Position numbers and translations under genes: made by a program. The notes under the pieces were generated by a model, which was not told the DNA's origin, made no database searches, and worked only from the letters and a program-made list of their open reading frames with translations. Of a stretch of DNA of 64,000 nucleotides, positions 44,906 to 57,400 are shown piece by piece; positions within the stretch are counted from its first letter, which is position 1; each line of letters opens with the position of its first letter. Source of the stretch: Edolisoma coerulescens (taxonomy: Eukaryota; Chordata; Aves; Passeriformes; Campephagidae); assembly GCA_013397115.1 (NCBI GenBank), contig VWZW01000480.1:105532-169531 (forward strand), written 5' to 3'.

Positions 44906-47460
44906 GACTGTCCTGGGATGTTTGGGATCATTAAAAGCTCCCCACTGGATTGCTAAATAACCCCTGCTTTGGTCTGGCTGGGCACAGGTTGGTATTTTTA
45001 TTTCTTTCCACCCCACTTTGTGCCCAGCCAGGCAAAAATATGGACAATTCCCCAGCCCAACAGGAACATCAGTGGGAGCCCTGCAGCAGAGAGAACGCTG
45101 GTGTGCCCTGGGTCTTGCTGGCAGCATTGCTCCCCAGTCTCTGCCAAGCTCTGCTCACCCTCAAGATGCTCCATCCCCCTTCAAAAACCCTCCTTCCCCT
45201 TAGCTGCCAGCCATGTCTCAGTGCATCTGTCCTTGCACTCCTCCTCAGCTACATCCATGGCTATCCAATGCTTAAAAATGAATAAGACACTTGAGATCCT
45301 ACAGGAACGGGAGCTGCTGATGGAGAGAGCCAGGGAAAGAGCTAAATTCCCAGGTTAATGATGAATCACTCTGGGAGTGGAGTCATTGATTTGTAATCAT
45401 TGCCTGGCTCCCAAATATAATAGCCATAAATTCCTCTGACCAGCAACCGAGACAAGGTGCTTTGGGCTATTCCCAGCACACCTGCAAAAGTTCAAATCTT
45501 GCTCACAATAGGGGGGCTCAGAGCTCCAGGAGCCAGACAACTCTGTCAGCATTTGCCCTCTAACAAGAGGGGCTCAGCAGCAGCACACACACCAGGCTGT
45601 CACTGTGCTGCTGCTGAGCTGAGCGTGCAGATAAATACGTGAAGCTGCACCATTTCCTTCCAATCCTCCACCCCAATTCCCTGCTGCTGTCACCCCGCCC
45701 TGGAGGTCTGGGAAGGGGAAGTACAAAACCAAGTGAGCCGATGTGTATTAGCACCCCATTGCTTTGGGGGCAAACATCAGGCTGCCAAGGGCTCCCAGGG
45801 CACGAGCTGAGAGCCTTGGGTGTTTGGGATAGGGGCTCGGTGCCATCCAGGGCAGGTCCCAAGGTGTCCCCAAGCCTTCTGTGCAAAGATTCCCAGAGCC
45901 TCAAGTTTATTATTTCTATTCTTGTATTGTCTTCCTCTCCTACCCACAGGGGCAAAAATGAGAGCAAACTAGGCAACCAAAACATCCTGGATTAGGAGTG
46001 CACTTGACTCTCTCTCTCGGGGGTGACTTTAGGGAGGGTAGAAGCCCAGTGCTAGCATGGGAAGTGTTTTCTTGCTTTTTGCATGAGTCACATTAGGTTT
46101 CCTGCCCAACCTATGGTGTCTATCCATCCCCAGGTTGTGGGGACTTACAAGGGTTTTGGAGGGGTTTGGTTCTGGGGTTTTATTGCCCTAGCATAACAGC
46201 AGGCAAAATTCCTGTTCCTAGGAGCTGTATTCCATATAAACATCCGCCCCACTCCCAGCCTCCTACTCCACCCACCTGACTTCCCCAACCAGAAGCTAAA
46301 GCCAACCACATCCCTGTCCTAATCCTTCCACTTCTGCCCCTGAGGTCCATCACAGCTTGACACAGAGGATCCGAGTTCATCCCTGGTCACTCTGCAGCTG
46401 TGAGCTTCCCCTGACCACTGTCAGGACATCCTGTGTCTCCATGTCAAGCATCTCCTCGTCTCACTGCCTCTCCGTTTCTCTGTGCCTACATCACCCACAC
46501 GGCTCCACCATCACACAGACCTCAAGCCCAATCAGTAAGAAGCACAAGGCCTTGCAGTGACACTGCACCATGTTTCTCTCTCTCTCTCAGCCCGGCCTTG
46601 GATGGAAATCTCAGCAGAAGAGACATTCTACACTGCATCCCAGAGCTTTGGCTCTATCTTATACCCTAAGGCTCCAGAAATGCTTTGGAAGAGAGGATAG
46701 CAAAGGCTGGGGAGCACATCAGCAGATGCACCCGACCTTCAGCTGCTCAGAAGTCGCCCCACTCCGCACGGTTTCTTTTCCTCCTGTGCATGAGACAAAC
46801 AATTCAGCATTTAGAATGGGTTTACACTAACGAATTAATGGTAGTCAGGAGCATTTGGGTTAAAACATGACTGGCCAAAACTGTCTGTCTTGTAGCCAAG
46901 CTTCATCCTGCCTAGGCAAGCCTCCAAACTTTATTAAAGCCTTGGGATGTCAAAACAAGGCTTCTGCATGGTTCCCTTTAGAGGTACCTCCATACACCAT
47001 GCCACAAATGTAGATGCTGGCTTCAAGCCAGTCAGCACTAGCAGCCCTGCCAGCAAAACCTCATTTCCCCAAGCTCCTTAGGCAGGGTTGTGCTCTGCAG
47101 GGATTTGTGTTGCTCTCAGCTGTGGCAACACCTGAGCAACAGAGTTGAAAGCAAGGTGAAGGGTGCTCATCCCAGCACCAGTCACCTGCCCAGGGTACAC
47201 ACTGAACAGCAGAGCTCAGCCTCTTGTGATCATTGCAGATGAAGCTCAGGGCATTTCTGGCATGCCTAGGCTTGTTCATCCTGTTCTTCAGAGGCATTTC
47301 AGCCCAGCCCATAACACTCTTGTCCCCTGGCACTTCCCAGCCTTACCCTGCAGGTAGTGATAGGTACAGTCAAATTCAGCTAAATCTCTGCACCTCCCCA
47401 AGAGATGCTCTTCCCCTAAAGCACTGCAGCACTGCCTGCGTTGATGCCATGATGATTTTT
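44906..47460. other. intergenic, nothing recognised
   Basis: Ordinary sequence without a credible exon. Several overlapping short frames on both strands indicate only low stop-codon density. Confidence 0.5.
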
Positions 47461-47464
47461 TGCC

Positions 47465-47525
47465 TTTTTTATATACCCCTTTTATACCTCTTTATATAGC
47501 CTTTTATATAACTTTTATATATCCT
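47465..47525. repeat. AT-rich degenerate repeat (CCTTTTATATA units)
   Basis: About five imperfect copies of C(C)TTTTATATA occur in a row, immediately upstream of the LTR-like element. It is a low-complexity or minisatellite-like tract. Confidence 0.75.
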
Positions 47526-47549
47526 TAGTGCTTTTAGCCCACATATTTG

Positions 47550-47960
47550 TAATTCCCTGAGTCTAATACCCAATGCTCCATTAAGCCAGGAGACCAAACA
47601 TCCTGGAAGCCTCGCTTCTAAAAAGTCAAAAAGCCCTAAACACCAAAGTCCTCTCTAGAACACATTCTGTAAACTAAGATAGGCCCATCCAGGGGGGAGA
47701 TTCCTCAGATTGGGGGGATTCATTCAAGTCTCTCATTGGGGAATCTTTGATAGATATGCTAATTTACAAGGCCTATAAGTTGTACACACGATTTATCGTG
47801 GGTGTGCATTCCTGTGTGCATTTCGGTGCACTCCACCTGGACGATGTGGTGCATCTAAGGATCCTTAAATAAATACCGAGGTAAAAACCCCTTCCTTCCT
47901 TTAACTGTGTCTGGCTTTTAATTTTAAGACCAGGAAAAGGCAACAGCATCACCACAGCAA
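47550..47960 (+). mobile_element. LTR-like element of an endogenous retrovirus (passerine type)
   Basis: Plus-strand features in order: a U3-like region, GGCCTATAAGTTGTACACAC with a TATAAG box near 47,773, an R/U5-like GTGCACTCCACCTGG stretch, AAATAAATACCGAGG (AATAAA) near 47,867-47,881, and a C/T-rich tail. The order TATA, then AATAAA about 100 bases later, then a short tail is the LTR layout, and the wording resembles zebra-finch ERV LTRs. No internal viral genes are seen, so it is likely a solo LTR. Ends are approximate. Confidence 0.65.
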
Positions 47961-50200
47961 GCAGCCAAGCCCTCAGGGCACCCCCTAACACGGTGACAAG
48001 GGCATGGAGCACACAGTCAGTGCCACTTTTGCCAGACCTTCAGTGACGAGCTGCAATGTAATCACTGAACTCACAAAGTGAGGCACAGACAGAGATTTCA
48101 AGGAGGCTCGTGGGGTCTTTGACCCAAACAGTCCATGTCTTTTGGTAGCCATGAGAACTCGATGACTTTTCAGCCCACCCTAGGAACAAATAGCTCAAGT
48201 CCACCTTCATTTAGTGTTGGTGAGCAAGCCTTGTGTCTTGAACCTCACTGTCAGCTCTGAGCGTGGCTCTGTGTGAGTGTGCTGCTGCAAGGTTCATGTG
48301 GAGCCACCAGCTGTGGGAGCCAGTGGGGCTGCAGGGCCCACCTCCTCCAGCTCACCCTGGGATCCCAATCCATCCCCTCCAGAGGGGCATGTTAGGAGCC
48401 CTGGGGAGCCATTTTCACCATCTGCCTGAAATTCCCCTTTCCTGTGGCCTCCTTCAGTTTGTGGGACCTCCCTCACTGCTCCCGCACACATGAAGGTTTT
48501 CGTGTGTGGCACATCCATGCAGGAATCCTGCTGCCCGTTGCTGCTTTGGATTATAATGGGGGAGCTTCTTCCTTTCTCTCCTGCCTGATCAATATGTCCT
48601 CTGCAGACACAGGGTGACTATTTCCTGCTGTGATTTCACTCTGCTGGTGACAGCCCAGGCAAAATCACAGGCAACACCAGGGATGTAGGCATCAATCAGC
48701 GTGCCAGCTGCGAGGGCTGGCTCCATGGGGGAAGGGGAGCCTGGAGCTGAGGGTGGCAGAAGGCAGGCGTGGGGCAGTGGCCACACTGGCAGAGGTGCAG
48801 ACCCACAGTAGCCAAGCAAGAAGAGCAGAGCAGGTCTGGTGATGGCCATGGGGTTCAGCGACAGCCCAGTGACCGCCAGGCAAGTCCACAGTGACGAGAC
48901 AGACCCAAGGTCAGCTCAGGGACTGAAGTCCATGGGCCAAGGTCCACATAAACAGGGTACATGGCACTGGCATAGCTGCAAGGCAGCCCAGCTGGGGAGC
49001 AAGGCCAAGAGCCTCAGCTAGTGGACAGCGGGACAGGCCCTCACTGGGGCTTTTAGCAGAGCTTTCTTGAAGAGCTCTCTCTGACATCAGGCACTTGTGT
49101 GATTATCGAAGTCAGCCCTGAGCGCAGGGAGTCAAACCCCAGGGGATGCTCTCAGAGCCCTGACACTAGCTACCATGCTGTGTGAGCCTTCTGGAGGCAC
49201 ATAGAGATGCAAGGGATGAATATAATCTGCTGCCAATCTCCAGGCTGAAGCACCACAGCTCCTCAAATGCTGATGGTAACAGCAGTGGGCATTTTAAAGC
49301 AAAAGATCTTTACCAGACAACCCTCTGCCTTCTGTGGCAGGGAAGTTCTCCACTTCTCTAATGATCACATGGAAAGGATGTGGAAAGTTGCTGCTGAGAA
49401 AGGGAGCAAATAGTGAAACTGTAAACTGCTTAAAAATAACTGTTTTAACAAAGTTTTGAAACAGAGCTGGGGACAGAAATCTGTGCAGTGCACAGGAGGG
49501 AACACTGTCTCAGGGGTAATATGTGTGTGCACAGACCTTCTTTAGCTAAAACAGTATTCATGTTTTTACTCTGGAGAGGGAGAACTATCAGCCAAACCAA
49601 GCTTATAACTGACCAGTGGTTCTGGTATTTTCTGTTTATTCACCCTGCTATGAGTTGACCTGAACCAGATCCTGTCTGCATCTCTTTCGGGTGTTCAAAA
49701 CCCACCTCTGGGAGACAACAGGAAAGATGAAGCACTCAGCATTCGTGCCATGCTCACCAGTCCCTGGGGAGAAGAGGTGGCCAGCAGTCACCAGCACGCT
49801 TGCTGGACCAAGATGATGATATATCAAGTTACAATGTGATGGTTTCAGAGATTTTAGCCTAAATTCTGCAGCTCCAGCAAGGCCCTACTGCAGTACCAGC
49901 AATCAGGCTTTATAAAAGATACGAAGGGCTGTGCCACAGGCAGGGAGACACAGCCAGGCTGCAGCTTGTTGAAAGGGCCCACCTCCATTAGTGTGAAGAA
50001 AGAAGATCCAACAACTGCATTTAGTCTGTGGGCATCTTAATGTCTCTGAAACTGCTGGCCAACCTCCTCTTGCCACTGTCCCAGCACCACCCATTGCTGC
50101 ACCTAGGTAAAGCTGTAATTCCTAGCATGGGATGGGGGCCACAGGGAATTCACTGGGGCAGTCAGGCCCTCCAGCTCCGAGGTCTGATGGAAATTAATCA
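47961..50200. other. intergenic, nothing recognised
   Basis: No exon, RNA gene or named repeat was recognised in this stretch. Confidence 0.5.
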
Positions 50201-50216
50201 CTGAACTCAGGGAAAC

Positions 50217-50290
50217 GCACCTTAAATGAAAAAAAAAAACACCACCAGCTTTGCTGAGGAGGCACCTTAAATGAAAAAACCAAACACCAC
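50217..50290. repeat. imperfect 44-bp tandem duplication
   Basis: GCACCTTAAATGAAAAAA with a following ACACCAC occurs at about 50,217-50,246 and again at about 50,262-50,290. The copies differ in the length of the A run. Confidence 0.75.
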
Positions 50291-50686
50291 GACTATGCAC
50301 GTCCAGCCTGTTGAAACGGCATTGTAATTAAAACTTAATGAAAAGCGCCATTTATCGATGAGCTGTATTAACCTTGTCTAAAACCATTTGGACAAATTAA
50401 AACTCCTCTTGGTCTTTTCCTGCCACGCTAAAAGCAGCAAGTCATGAAACCAATCAGTAACGCTGGCCACATTGGTTCTTTGTTCGGGGCAGAAGAAAGC
50501 TTTGCTGTTGGAAAGCTTCAGCTGGCGTGGCTTCAGCCACCGAGACGCTGCCTCCTGCCCTCTGCCAGGGCCCCTGCTGGCGAGCCCCAAAAGAGATTGC
50601 CAGGGTACTTACATGGGCACATAAAGAATGCTCCCAAAAGCGCTGCCGGGGACCAGCTGTCCCACTCCGGGGGACACTCCCAGGTT

Positions 50687-50708
50687 ATTTGCATGAGCAG
50701 ATATAAAT
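50687..50708 (+). promoter_or_regulatory. octamer plus TATA box pair, candidate plus-strand promoter
   Basis: A perfect octamer ATTTGCAT (50,687-50,694) is followed 7 bases later by TATAAAT (50,702-50,708), then by a GC-rich tract. Octamer-TATA spacing of this kind occurs in histone, immunoglobulin and some snRNA promoters bound by POU factors. No known gene follows, so promoter function is only a possibility. Confidence 0.3.
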
Positions 50709-50719
50709 CTACGCCCCAG

Positions 50720-51360
50720 AGAGCGCTGCCAAGGCCCCTGCTGGCACACAGCAGGGGCTGCTGCCAGGGCACTCAACCCAGCACAAAGCAGCGGGGTGAG
50801 GCACACACGGACCCCGTGTGTGCCCATCTCACCCCTTCGAGGGTGCTCCGTGGCACTGCCCCTCACGGGATCGAAACCACACGGGGCCCTGCGTCCCAGC
50901 TGGGTTGCTTGCTGCTGTTCCTTTGCCGGCCACAGACCTGCAAAGCAGAAAGGCTGCCAGACCTCGAGCTCTTTCCTTCCCTCGCCCAGCTGCGTCCGTC
51001 TCTCTGCAGCCACACAACAGCTGAGCAGCTCAGCACTGTGCCACCTGCTCCCCACCTCCAGTGTATCCCCCTCCAAATCCCACACGTGGCCACCCCAGGG
51101 ATGCTCAGCGCTTCGCCTCCAGCGCTGCACCCTCCTTCCCCCGGCCCCACGGCAGCCACAGGGCCACTCAGGCTGTGTGCAGTGGCCAGGAAACAAGTGG
51201 AAGCCTTGGAAGGAGACTAAATACGCCTGGCTGAGGCAGGCTCACACGTGCTCTTGGGCTTGCTTAGGCTGCGGCCCTGGTGCTTCCCCCGAGGCCCTGC
51301 TGTGGCCGGGGGCCGCTCCTCTCCTGCGCTGCACTCGCAGCACTTGCCACGGGCCATCGC
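50720..51360. other. GC-rich tract with overlapping open frames, no gene recognised
   Basis: Low stop density gives long frames on both strands (plus 50,444-51,220 and minus 50,609-51,196). Neither translation shows a domain, and each contains compositionally biased Pro/Ser/Leu/Arg sequence as expected of GC-rich non-coding DNA. Confidence 0.5.
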
Positions 51361-51659
51361 TTGTGTGAACACCGCTGAGAGCGTGGATGTGCTGGGTTAA
51401 CTCCAGCTGTTCTCATACAACCAAGCAGACACCAGGCTGGGCCCTTTTTTTTGTGTGCTGGTCAGTCCTCGGTTTCCATTCCAGCCCAGGGGAATTGTGT
51501 CACCGGGCCCGCGGCCCTTCGGCGACGGCAGTCGGAACGTGCATGTCTGCAGGGGTGTTCAAACGGGTAAAACACTTGTAGAGAGAAAACATTTAGGAGC
51601 TTTCTCTTTGGAAATGCCACTGCTGCAGCCTGGCCAGTGAAATCAACCTCTGGGAGAAA

Positions 51660-51760
51660 TTAATAAGAAGAAAGTTTGCTTGTCTGCTTCGCACCTAAGC
51701 AGTTGAGCTGTGGAACTCGCTGCCCCAAGACATTTGTTTAAGGCAAAGGATTTTTTGTGC
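51660..51760 (+). mobile_element. ancient CR1-like fragment
   Basis: AGCTGTGGAACTCGCTGCCC followed by CAAGACATTTG matches the wording of old CR1/L3 3' regions (gctgtggaactc.ttgcc.caaga). It is short and strongly diverged. Confidence 0.4.
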
Positions 51761-52099
51761 CTTTTCATAAGTGCCCAACAGGAGCCCTTACTGGAGTCAG
51801 GACCCTGCAGACATCACCCTGGAGCCACCCCTCTAACCTTGCATTGCTCTCAGGACTGGTCAGGATTACAGTGGGCATATTCAATGCTCAGCAGTTTAAA
51901 TAGAAATAGAAAAACTGATTTGTGTTAGTCAGACAAACTCTGCTGTAGATCATTGTTTTTGCCAGGGATCTGCATCATGGGCAGAGACACAAAAATCTTC
52001 AGTAGGTAGGAGCAGGAGAACATCCCTACTGATGAAACATTTCCCAAACTCCACTGGCACAGGTTGAATTCAGCTTTGGCAAGCAGGGCTTACATCACT

Positions 52100-52390
52100 A
52101 GCAGCCTTTGTTACTTTAATTATAGCTTTTAATATTGCCTATAAAAATGTTTGAGACCTGCTGAACTCTTTTCTGAATCCTGCTGAGACCCCTGGGCTCC
52201 ATCATACATGGCAGAAGCACATTCCAGAGGTAAATGTGCACAGTGTGAAAAGGGATTGCCTTCAATTGCCCTCGTATGATTTCGAATGTAATTGAATATC
52301 TCTGCTTCTCACACAATGGAACACAGGGATGAGTTCCCCGTGAATCTTTCTGAGCTGCTCATTCTTTCATGGAGTTTTATCAAGCTGCAG
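52100..52390 (-). mobile_element. ancient CR1-like fragment, minus orientation
   Basis: The plus strand reads CTTTTCTGAATCCTGCTGAG, then CATTCCAGAGGTAAATGTGC and ACAGTGTGAAAAGGGATTGC, the reverse complement of old CR1 subfamilies (ttttctgaatc, ttccacaggttaa, tgtgtgaagaa). Highly diverged; limits are approximate. Confidence 0.5.
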
Positions 52391-54035
52391 CCACAAAGAA
52401 AGGAAAAAAAGACTTTGACTCAACACTGCTTTTATTTTTACTGTGGGGTTCTGCTTCCCATTTGCATTCAGAATTATAAGCAAGTACTCTGTCTAGTGTC
52501 AAAAGTAAGTTCTTGATGCTCTTACCTTTCCTGCACTTTGGGTTTGTCCAGTCTTCTTGCAATAGCAACGCCAGTGTAGGAGACTGATCCAAAGTGTTAG
52601 CGAGCAAAATCTGCCGTGCTGATAAGTGCATATGAAGAGGAAAACCTCGCTGAAGCCTCAGGCCTCCTGCTTGGTTTGCAGGGTTGCAAAAGAAAAAAAA
52701 ACCCTCCCTGTTTATTAAATTGGGCAAAAGTGGTCCAGAGCAACTGAGAGACAGATGTGGAACCCTACGATGCCAGCACTACAGACTCGCTTTTCAAGCT
52801 AGAACAATACTTTAAAATGAACAATGCATTACTTGGATCTGTGAAAAGCAAATGAAGCTCAGCCTTTCCTAACCTTGACATTTTCCAGACTGCTGGCCAA
52901 ATCCATGGGTAGAACATTCCACATTGGTAGAATAGAGGAAATAAGGCAAGAACTGTTTTTCTGCTGTCAGTGATGGTTTAAAATATAATAGGATAAAAGC
53001 TTTATTCTAGTTTAAGTGCTGGAGACACTAAAGGAAGCAAATAGACATCTTCATTTTATACAGAACTTGCTCTGTAGGAAGGCACTGTCTTTAACAGTAG
53101 TTGAACTTCCTGCTTTCTCCCTCTATTTGGGGTGGGATTTTTTAAAACAGTAGTTTCAAGGAATCTGTTTGCACTAATTCACTCTTCACAAACATTAAAG
53201 CCTTTCATTTATCTCTGAGCTCCTTTGACAAAGTTGTCTGGCTGTGAAGAGCATCAGAGCTTGCTTCTAAGAGGAAAAAAGGTTGTCTTGTCTGTGTCAC
53301 TGCAGAAAATGAGCCAAACAATTGAACTGTGGCCTGAGTCAGTGTTCTCTTGAGTGCAAGGCTTCTCCATTAAAGATTTTTCTCCTTCTTCTAACATGGT
53401 CTGTTAGCTTTCTAAAAGGAGACCTAAGGATGTGACTTACCTTGCAGAAGGAAGGAAACCTCAAATGCAGGCTCTTCTCCCATTCTGAACTTACAGCAAA
53501 CCTTTGCAGAGGGCTCAGTGTTCTTGTTGAATAAATGTAGAACCACTGCACTGTGCACGGAAAATAGGAAAAGCCTGGCTGTGTGTGAGTGCTCCTTGCT
53601 TCATGGAAAAGACATTCTCTTGATGACATCTTGCATGTCAGTAAAACAGAACAGCAACCCACATGATTTCAGTAATTTCAGTCCAAAGGAGTATAAAATC
53701 CCGTTCTTCCCTCCCCACCTTTCTTAGGACGTGGGGACAAAATCCTTGTTGACACACAATGGAGGATTGGTCCTTAGGGCAGGTGGCTGCTAAGGACTCT
53801 GGGGGTGCTGGCTCTGGCCCTCTGATTGGGGTCTCTCAGGATGGAATGTAAGGCTGCCTGCATCCCACTCTGCCCCCAACAGCCTCCCTGTTCCCTCATG
53901 GGATAGAAAAGGGATTGGGGGGCTGGGAGTGGCTGATGGGAGCTGTGGTTGGAGTGCCTTGGGCTGGAAGCTTTGGCCAGTTCCCAGAGTGGGGCTACTG
54001 ATGGCAGTGAGACTTGGTGGAACAAGTCCCATACC
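52391..54035. other. intergenic, nothing recognised
   Basis: No exon or named repeat was recognised with confidence. Confidence 0.5.
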
Positions 54036-54039
54036 CTGA

Positions 54040-54480
54040 GGGCTGTGCAAGATGATCAGAAGGACAGAACTCCTCTCCTCTGAGGAAAGACTGAATTGGG
54101 ATTGTTCAGCCTGGAGAAGACTCTTGGGAGAAGTTGTTGTGGCCTTTTAGTACTGAAATAGGTTTTTATAAGAAAGATAAAGATGGGACACATTTTTAGT
54201 AGGGTGTGTTGTGATAAGATAAATGGCACTGGTTTTAAACTAAGAGGGGCTAGATTTAGACTAGATAATAAGGAAAAGAAATTTTATGGTGAAGGTGGTG
54301 AAACACTGGAACAGGCTGCACATAGAAATTGTGGATTCCCCATCCCTGGAAACATTCAGGGTCAGGTTGGATTGGGCTCTGAGCAATATGATGTGGCTGA
54401 AGATCTCCCTTCTCATTGCAGGGCAGTTGGAACTAAATAACCTTTAAAGGCCCCTCCCAACACAAACCATTCTGTGACTC
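54040..54480 (+). mobile_element. CR1 LINE 3' fragment
   Basis: The plus strand shows TTGTTCAGCCTGGAGAAGAC, GGGGCTAGATTTAGACTAGA, AAACACTGGAACAGGCTGCA, TTCCCCATCCCTGGAAACAT and the 3' end AACCATTCTGTGACTCTAG. This is the canonical CR1 3' region including its terminal TTCTGTGA motif. The 5' end is truncated. Confidence 0.92.
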
Positions 54481-57400
54481 TAGGACACATGCACACACAT
54501 GCACACTCCCCCTTCAGAGGGCTAGCTGGCCTGATAGAGAATGCCTTTCTGATATGACTTATCTTGTCTGAATGACACCCCAGAGTACGAGGTGCTGTGC
54601 ATCTCTGTTCCTAATGACTAAAACTGGCCACAGCAAAGCCTTATGGCTCTGAGCGTTCCCTGTTCTGATACAGTCCCCAAAGACACAAACCAGAGGAAGA
54701 CTGAGTGAAAGCAAAGTGCAACAATGAGTAAGTTCATTCACCAGAAGGCCATTTGCATGTGCTATTGCGATTGCTGCTCCACTCAGCCACTGCAGGCTGT
54801 TTTGGCAGCCAGGGGCTGCTCACTGGCATAGCTGAACGTCGCCCTCTTTGCTGTGTGTTTTGTCCCTGTCCTCCCCCGGTTCTGCCTGTTCCGTGACAGT
54901 TTCTGCCAAACAGTGTTAGTGCATTAGCCACTTTTCAAACGATTGCTTCCCCACTGGGCAGGGTCTCTTCAGAGCGAGAGGATGGAGACCGCGAGCCTCC
55001 CAGCTCCAAAGAGATTTTTCCCCTCTCCGGTTAGTGGTATTCCCTGAGCCCTGCTGATGAAAGACACAGATGTGTCTGCAGAGGAGCAGCTCTCAGTGCC
55101 TGCCTCGTTCCCCAGAGTCCTCTTCAGCCAGTTTGATGTCTAAGTGGAAGGGAAGAAAATAAGCTGACAGTGGGGTTACCACCCAGATGATTTTCTGAAT
55201 TGATTAGCTGCTTTTTCGCAGGTCTCACAGCCACACAAACAGCCACCTCGCCGGATCTCGCCAGCTAAGTAATGACCTCGGCTAGGAGAGCTCTAGAGAA
55301 AGACCAGCCATAATGATGTGCTGCTTCCTGTGAAAGAAACAAAGAAAAAGCCAGGGGAAAACAACATGAAGGGAACTAAATAACAGCTAGACAGGGGCAA
55401 GGGAAATGCAGCTTGCAAGAGCAAGGTGAAAAATAAGCACCTTTCAGCAGCAGCTGAAATTTGTACGTAAAGGGCTGGGCAGGCAAGGAAAAGAGAGCTC
55501 AGAACACAACTTTTTGAGGTCAAGCCTGTGAGCACAGGGCAGGCTCATCAGCAGCTGAAGGCCTTCTTTGGGTGTGTTACGACAGAGGTGATGTTGTAAT
55601 AAAATCCAGATCCCTCTGAGCTGTCATGTGCTGGCCAGCCCAGTGCCACACGTGGGATGGCCGGGAGCAGCCTTAGCGTTACCTCCCTGACAATCGCCCC
55701 CTAACCTGGGCTCCTGCACCCCAAACCTTCCCGAGCAGGGGGTTTCAGCTCCAGTGGGCACCGTCCATGCTGCAGAACCCCCACCAGTGCTGCCCCCCGC
55801 TCCCAGTCTCTGCCCTGCTGCCACCGGCTGGGGACAGCAGGCAGCAGTGCTGGCTCTCAGTGCACAATGCCAGTCCGTCTGTCCGTCCATGGTCTTGTGC
55901 CCCAACGGCAAAACCTCTGGGATATGCAAACGGGAGGGGCCAGGGCAGGAGTGCCCAGCCCAGCAGCCATAATTGGGTTTCTCCCAACATTTCTGAGGGG
56001 GAAAGCTCTCTGTCAGCATCCGTGGGCAGCCCCACTCGCGAGGAGGATGCAGCGCAGGCCGGGAGGGAGCGTGGAGCCCCTGCAGAGCGCTTTGGGGTCC
56101 ACGAGTGTCCCACAGAATGGGCAGAGACTGCCACCGGGGCACGCCGTGCTGGACTCCACTGAGATCGTGGGCAGCTTAAGAGGGGTGAGTCGTGGAAGTG
56201 GGGAGGCTTAGGCTAGCCTTTGAAGGATTTAGATCACAGGCTGAAAATCTGTCTTTGAATGGGAACAAATGGCCTGGCCCTCCTTATCTTTACTCCCGCC
56301 TCCTTCTCATACCACAGAATAATGTTAGATTAGAAGAGGGCGGGCGAGAAGGGTGCTCTGGAGCCTCATCCCTCTGCTCTTTACCATCTGTGCTGTGCTA
56401 TCCTGCCAGAGGTTTTTACTTGACCATAAGAAGAAGAAAAAAAAAAAGGCTGGAAATAAAACCCACACCCTCTATATTCCCTCTGCAAGTGCCCCAGCCC
56501 AGAACTGCAGCCTGCTGCTCTCAGCGCCTCTAATTAGCTAAGCAAGGCAAGCACTCATTATCCCCACCTGGGTCACTCTGCAACTGGGAAAGGGAGCATT
56601 AACCCCACATGGCTCCCGAATAAAGAGGGGAGAGGCAGGTTTGTTCCCTGTGCCAGCCCCTCCTGGCAGCAGGGCCCCGGCCAGCCTGGCCCTGGGTGCC
56701 TTTGGGTGGTGACAGTGGCGGTGCAGGGAGGGTAGATGTGCTGGCACTGCTCCTCTGCAGAGCCCAGTCTCCCGGGGAGGTGCTATCAGCTCCGACTGGG
56801 AGGGGCAAATATTTGTCACAGCACTGCAATCTTAGCTGTTCTCGTGCTGCGAGTGCCTTGCTGGTGGTGTCTCCCAGGGTATATCTCTGTGGGGAGAGAG
56901 GGAGGCTCTGGCACTGCGGGTATGACTGCAGTGATGGAGTTTGGCTTGACACTGATCTGCTGTTTCATAGCCATAACTTCAGACAGCTAAGCAAATCCAG
57001 CTGCCAGCTTGATTAAAAAAATTAGTTGTGTTTTTTGCTAAAGTTATGGCACAAGGGATAAGTGAACACCAAAGCTGTTCCCTGTGCTATCACACAACTA
57101 TTTCTGTCCGTCTAGATCAAGGTTTTTCTTAGATCAGCTGTTTTTTTCAGCTGTGGCTGTGCATCAAGCCCCAGTGCGGAGCCCAAGGTGATGGATAAAA
57201 CACATACATGTGGGACAAATCCGTCAGTCTCAGGCTGTTTGTAGCCTTTAAGTAAAGGCACTTACAGGCTGGATTCACCCAAAATGGGCAGGTGGAGTAA
57301 GTTTTAGAATAGAAACAAGTGTGTGGTTCCTTGTTCAGTTAAGTTCATTATTATTTTCAGGAAATTGGTGCTAAACCATAGAAGGCACCTCGCTAGGAAA

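Noticed and set aside
50444..51220. 258-codon plus-strand open frame
   Set aside because: An equally long frame exists on the opposite strand, the composition is GC-biased and no domain is recognisable.
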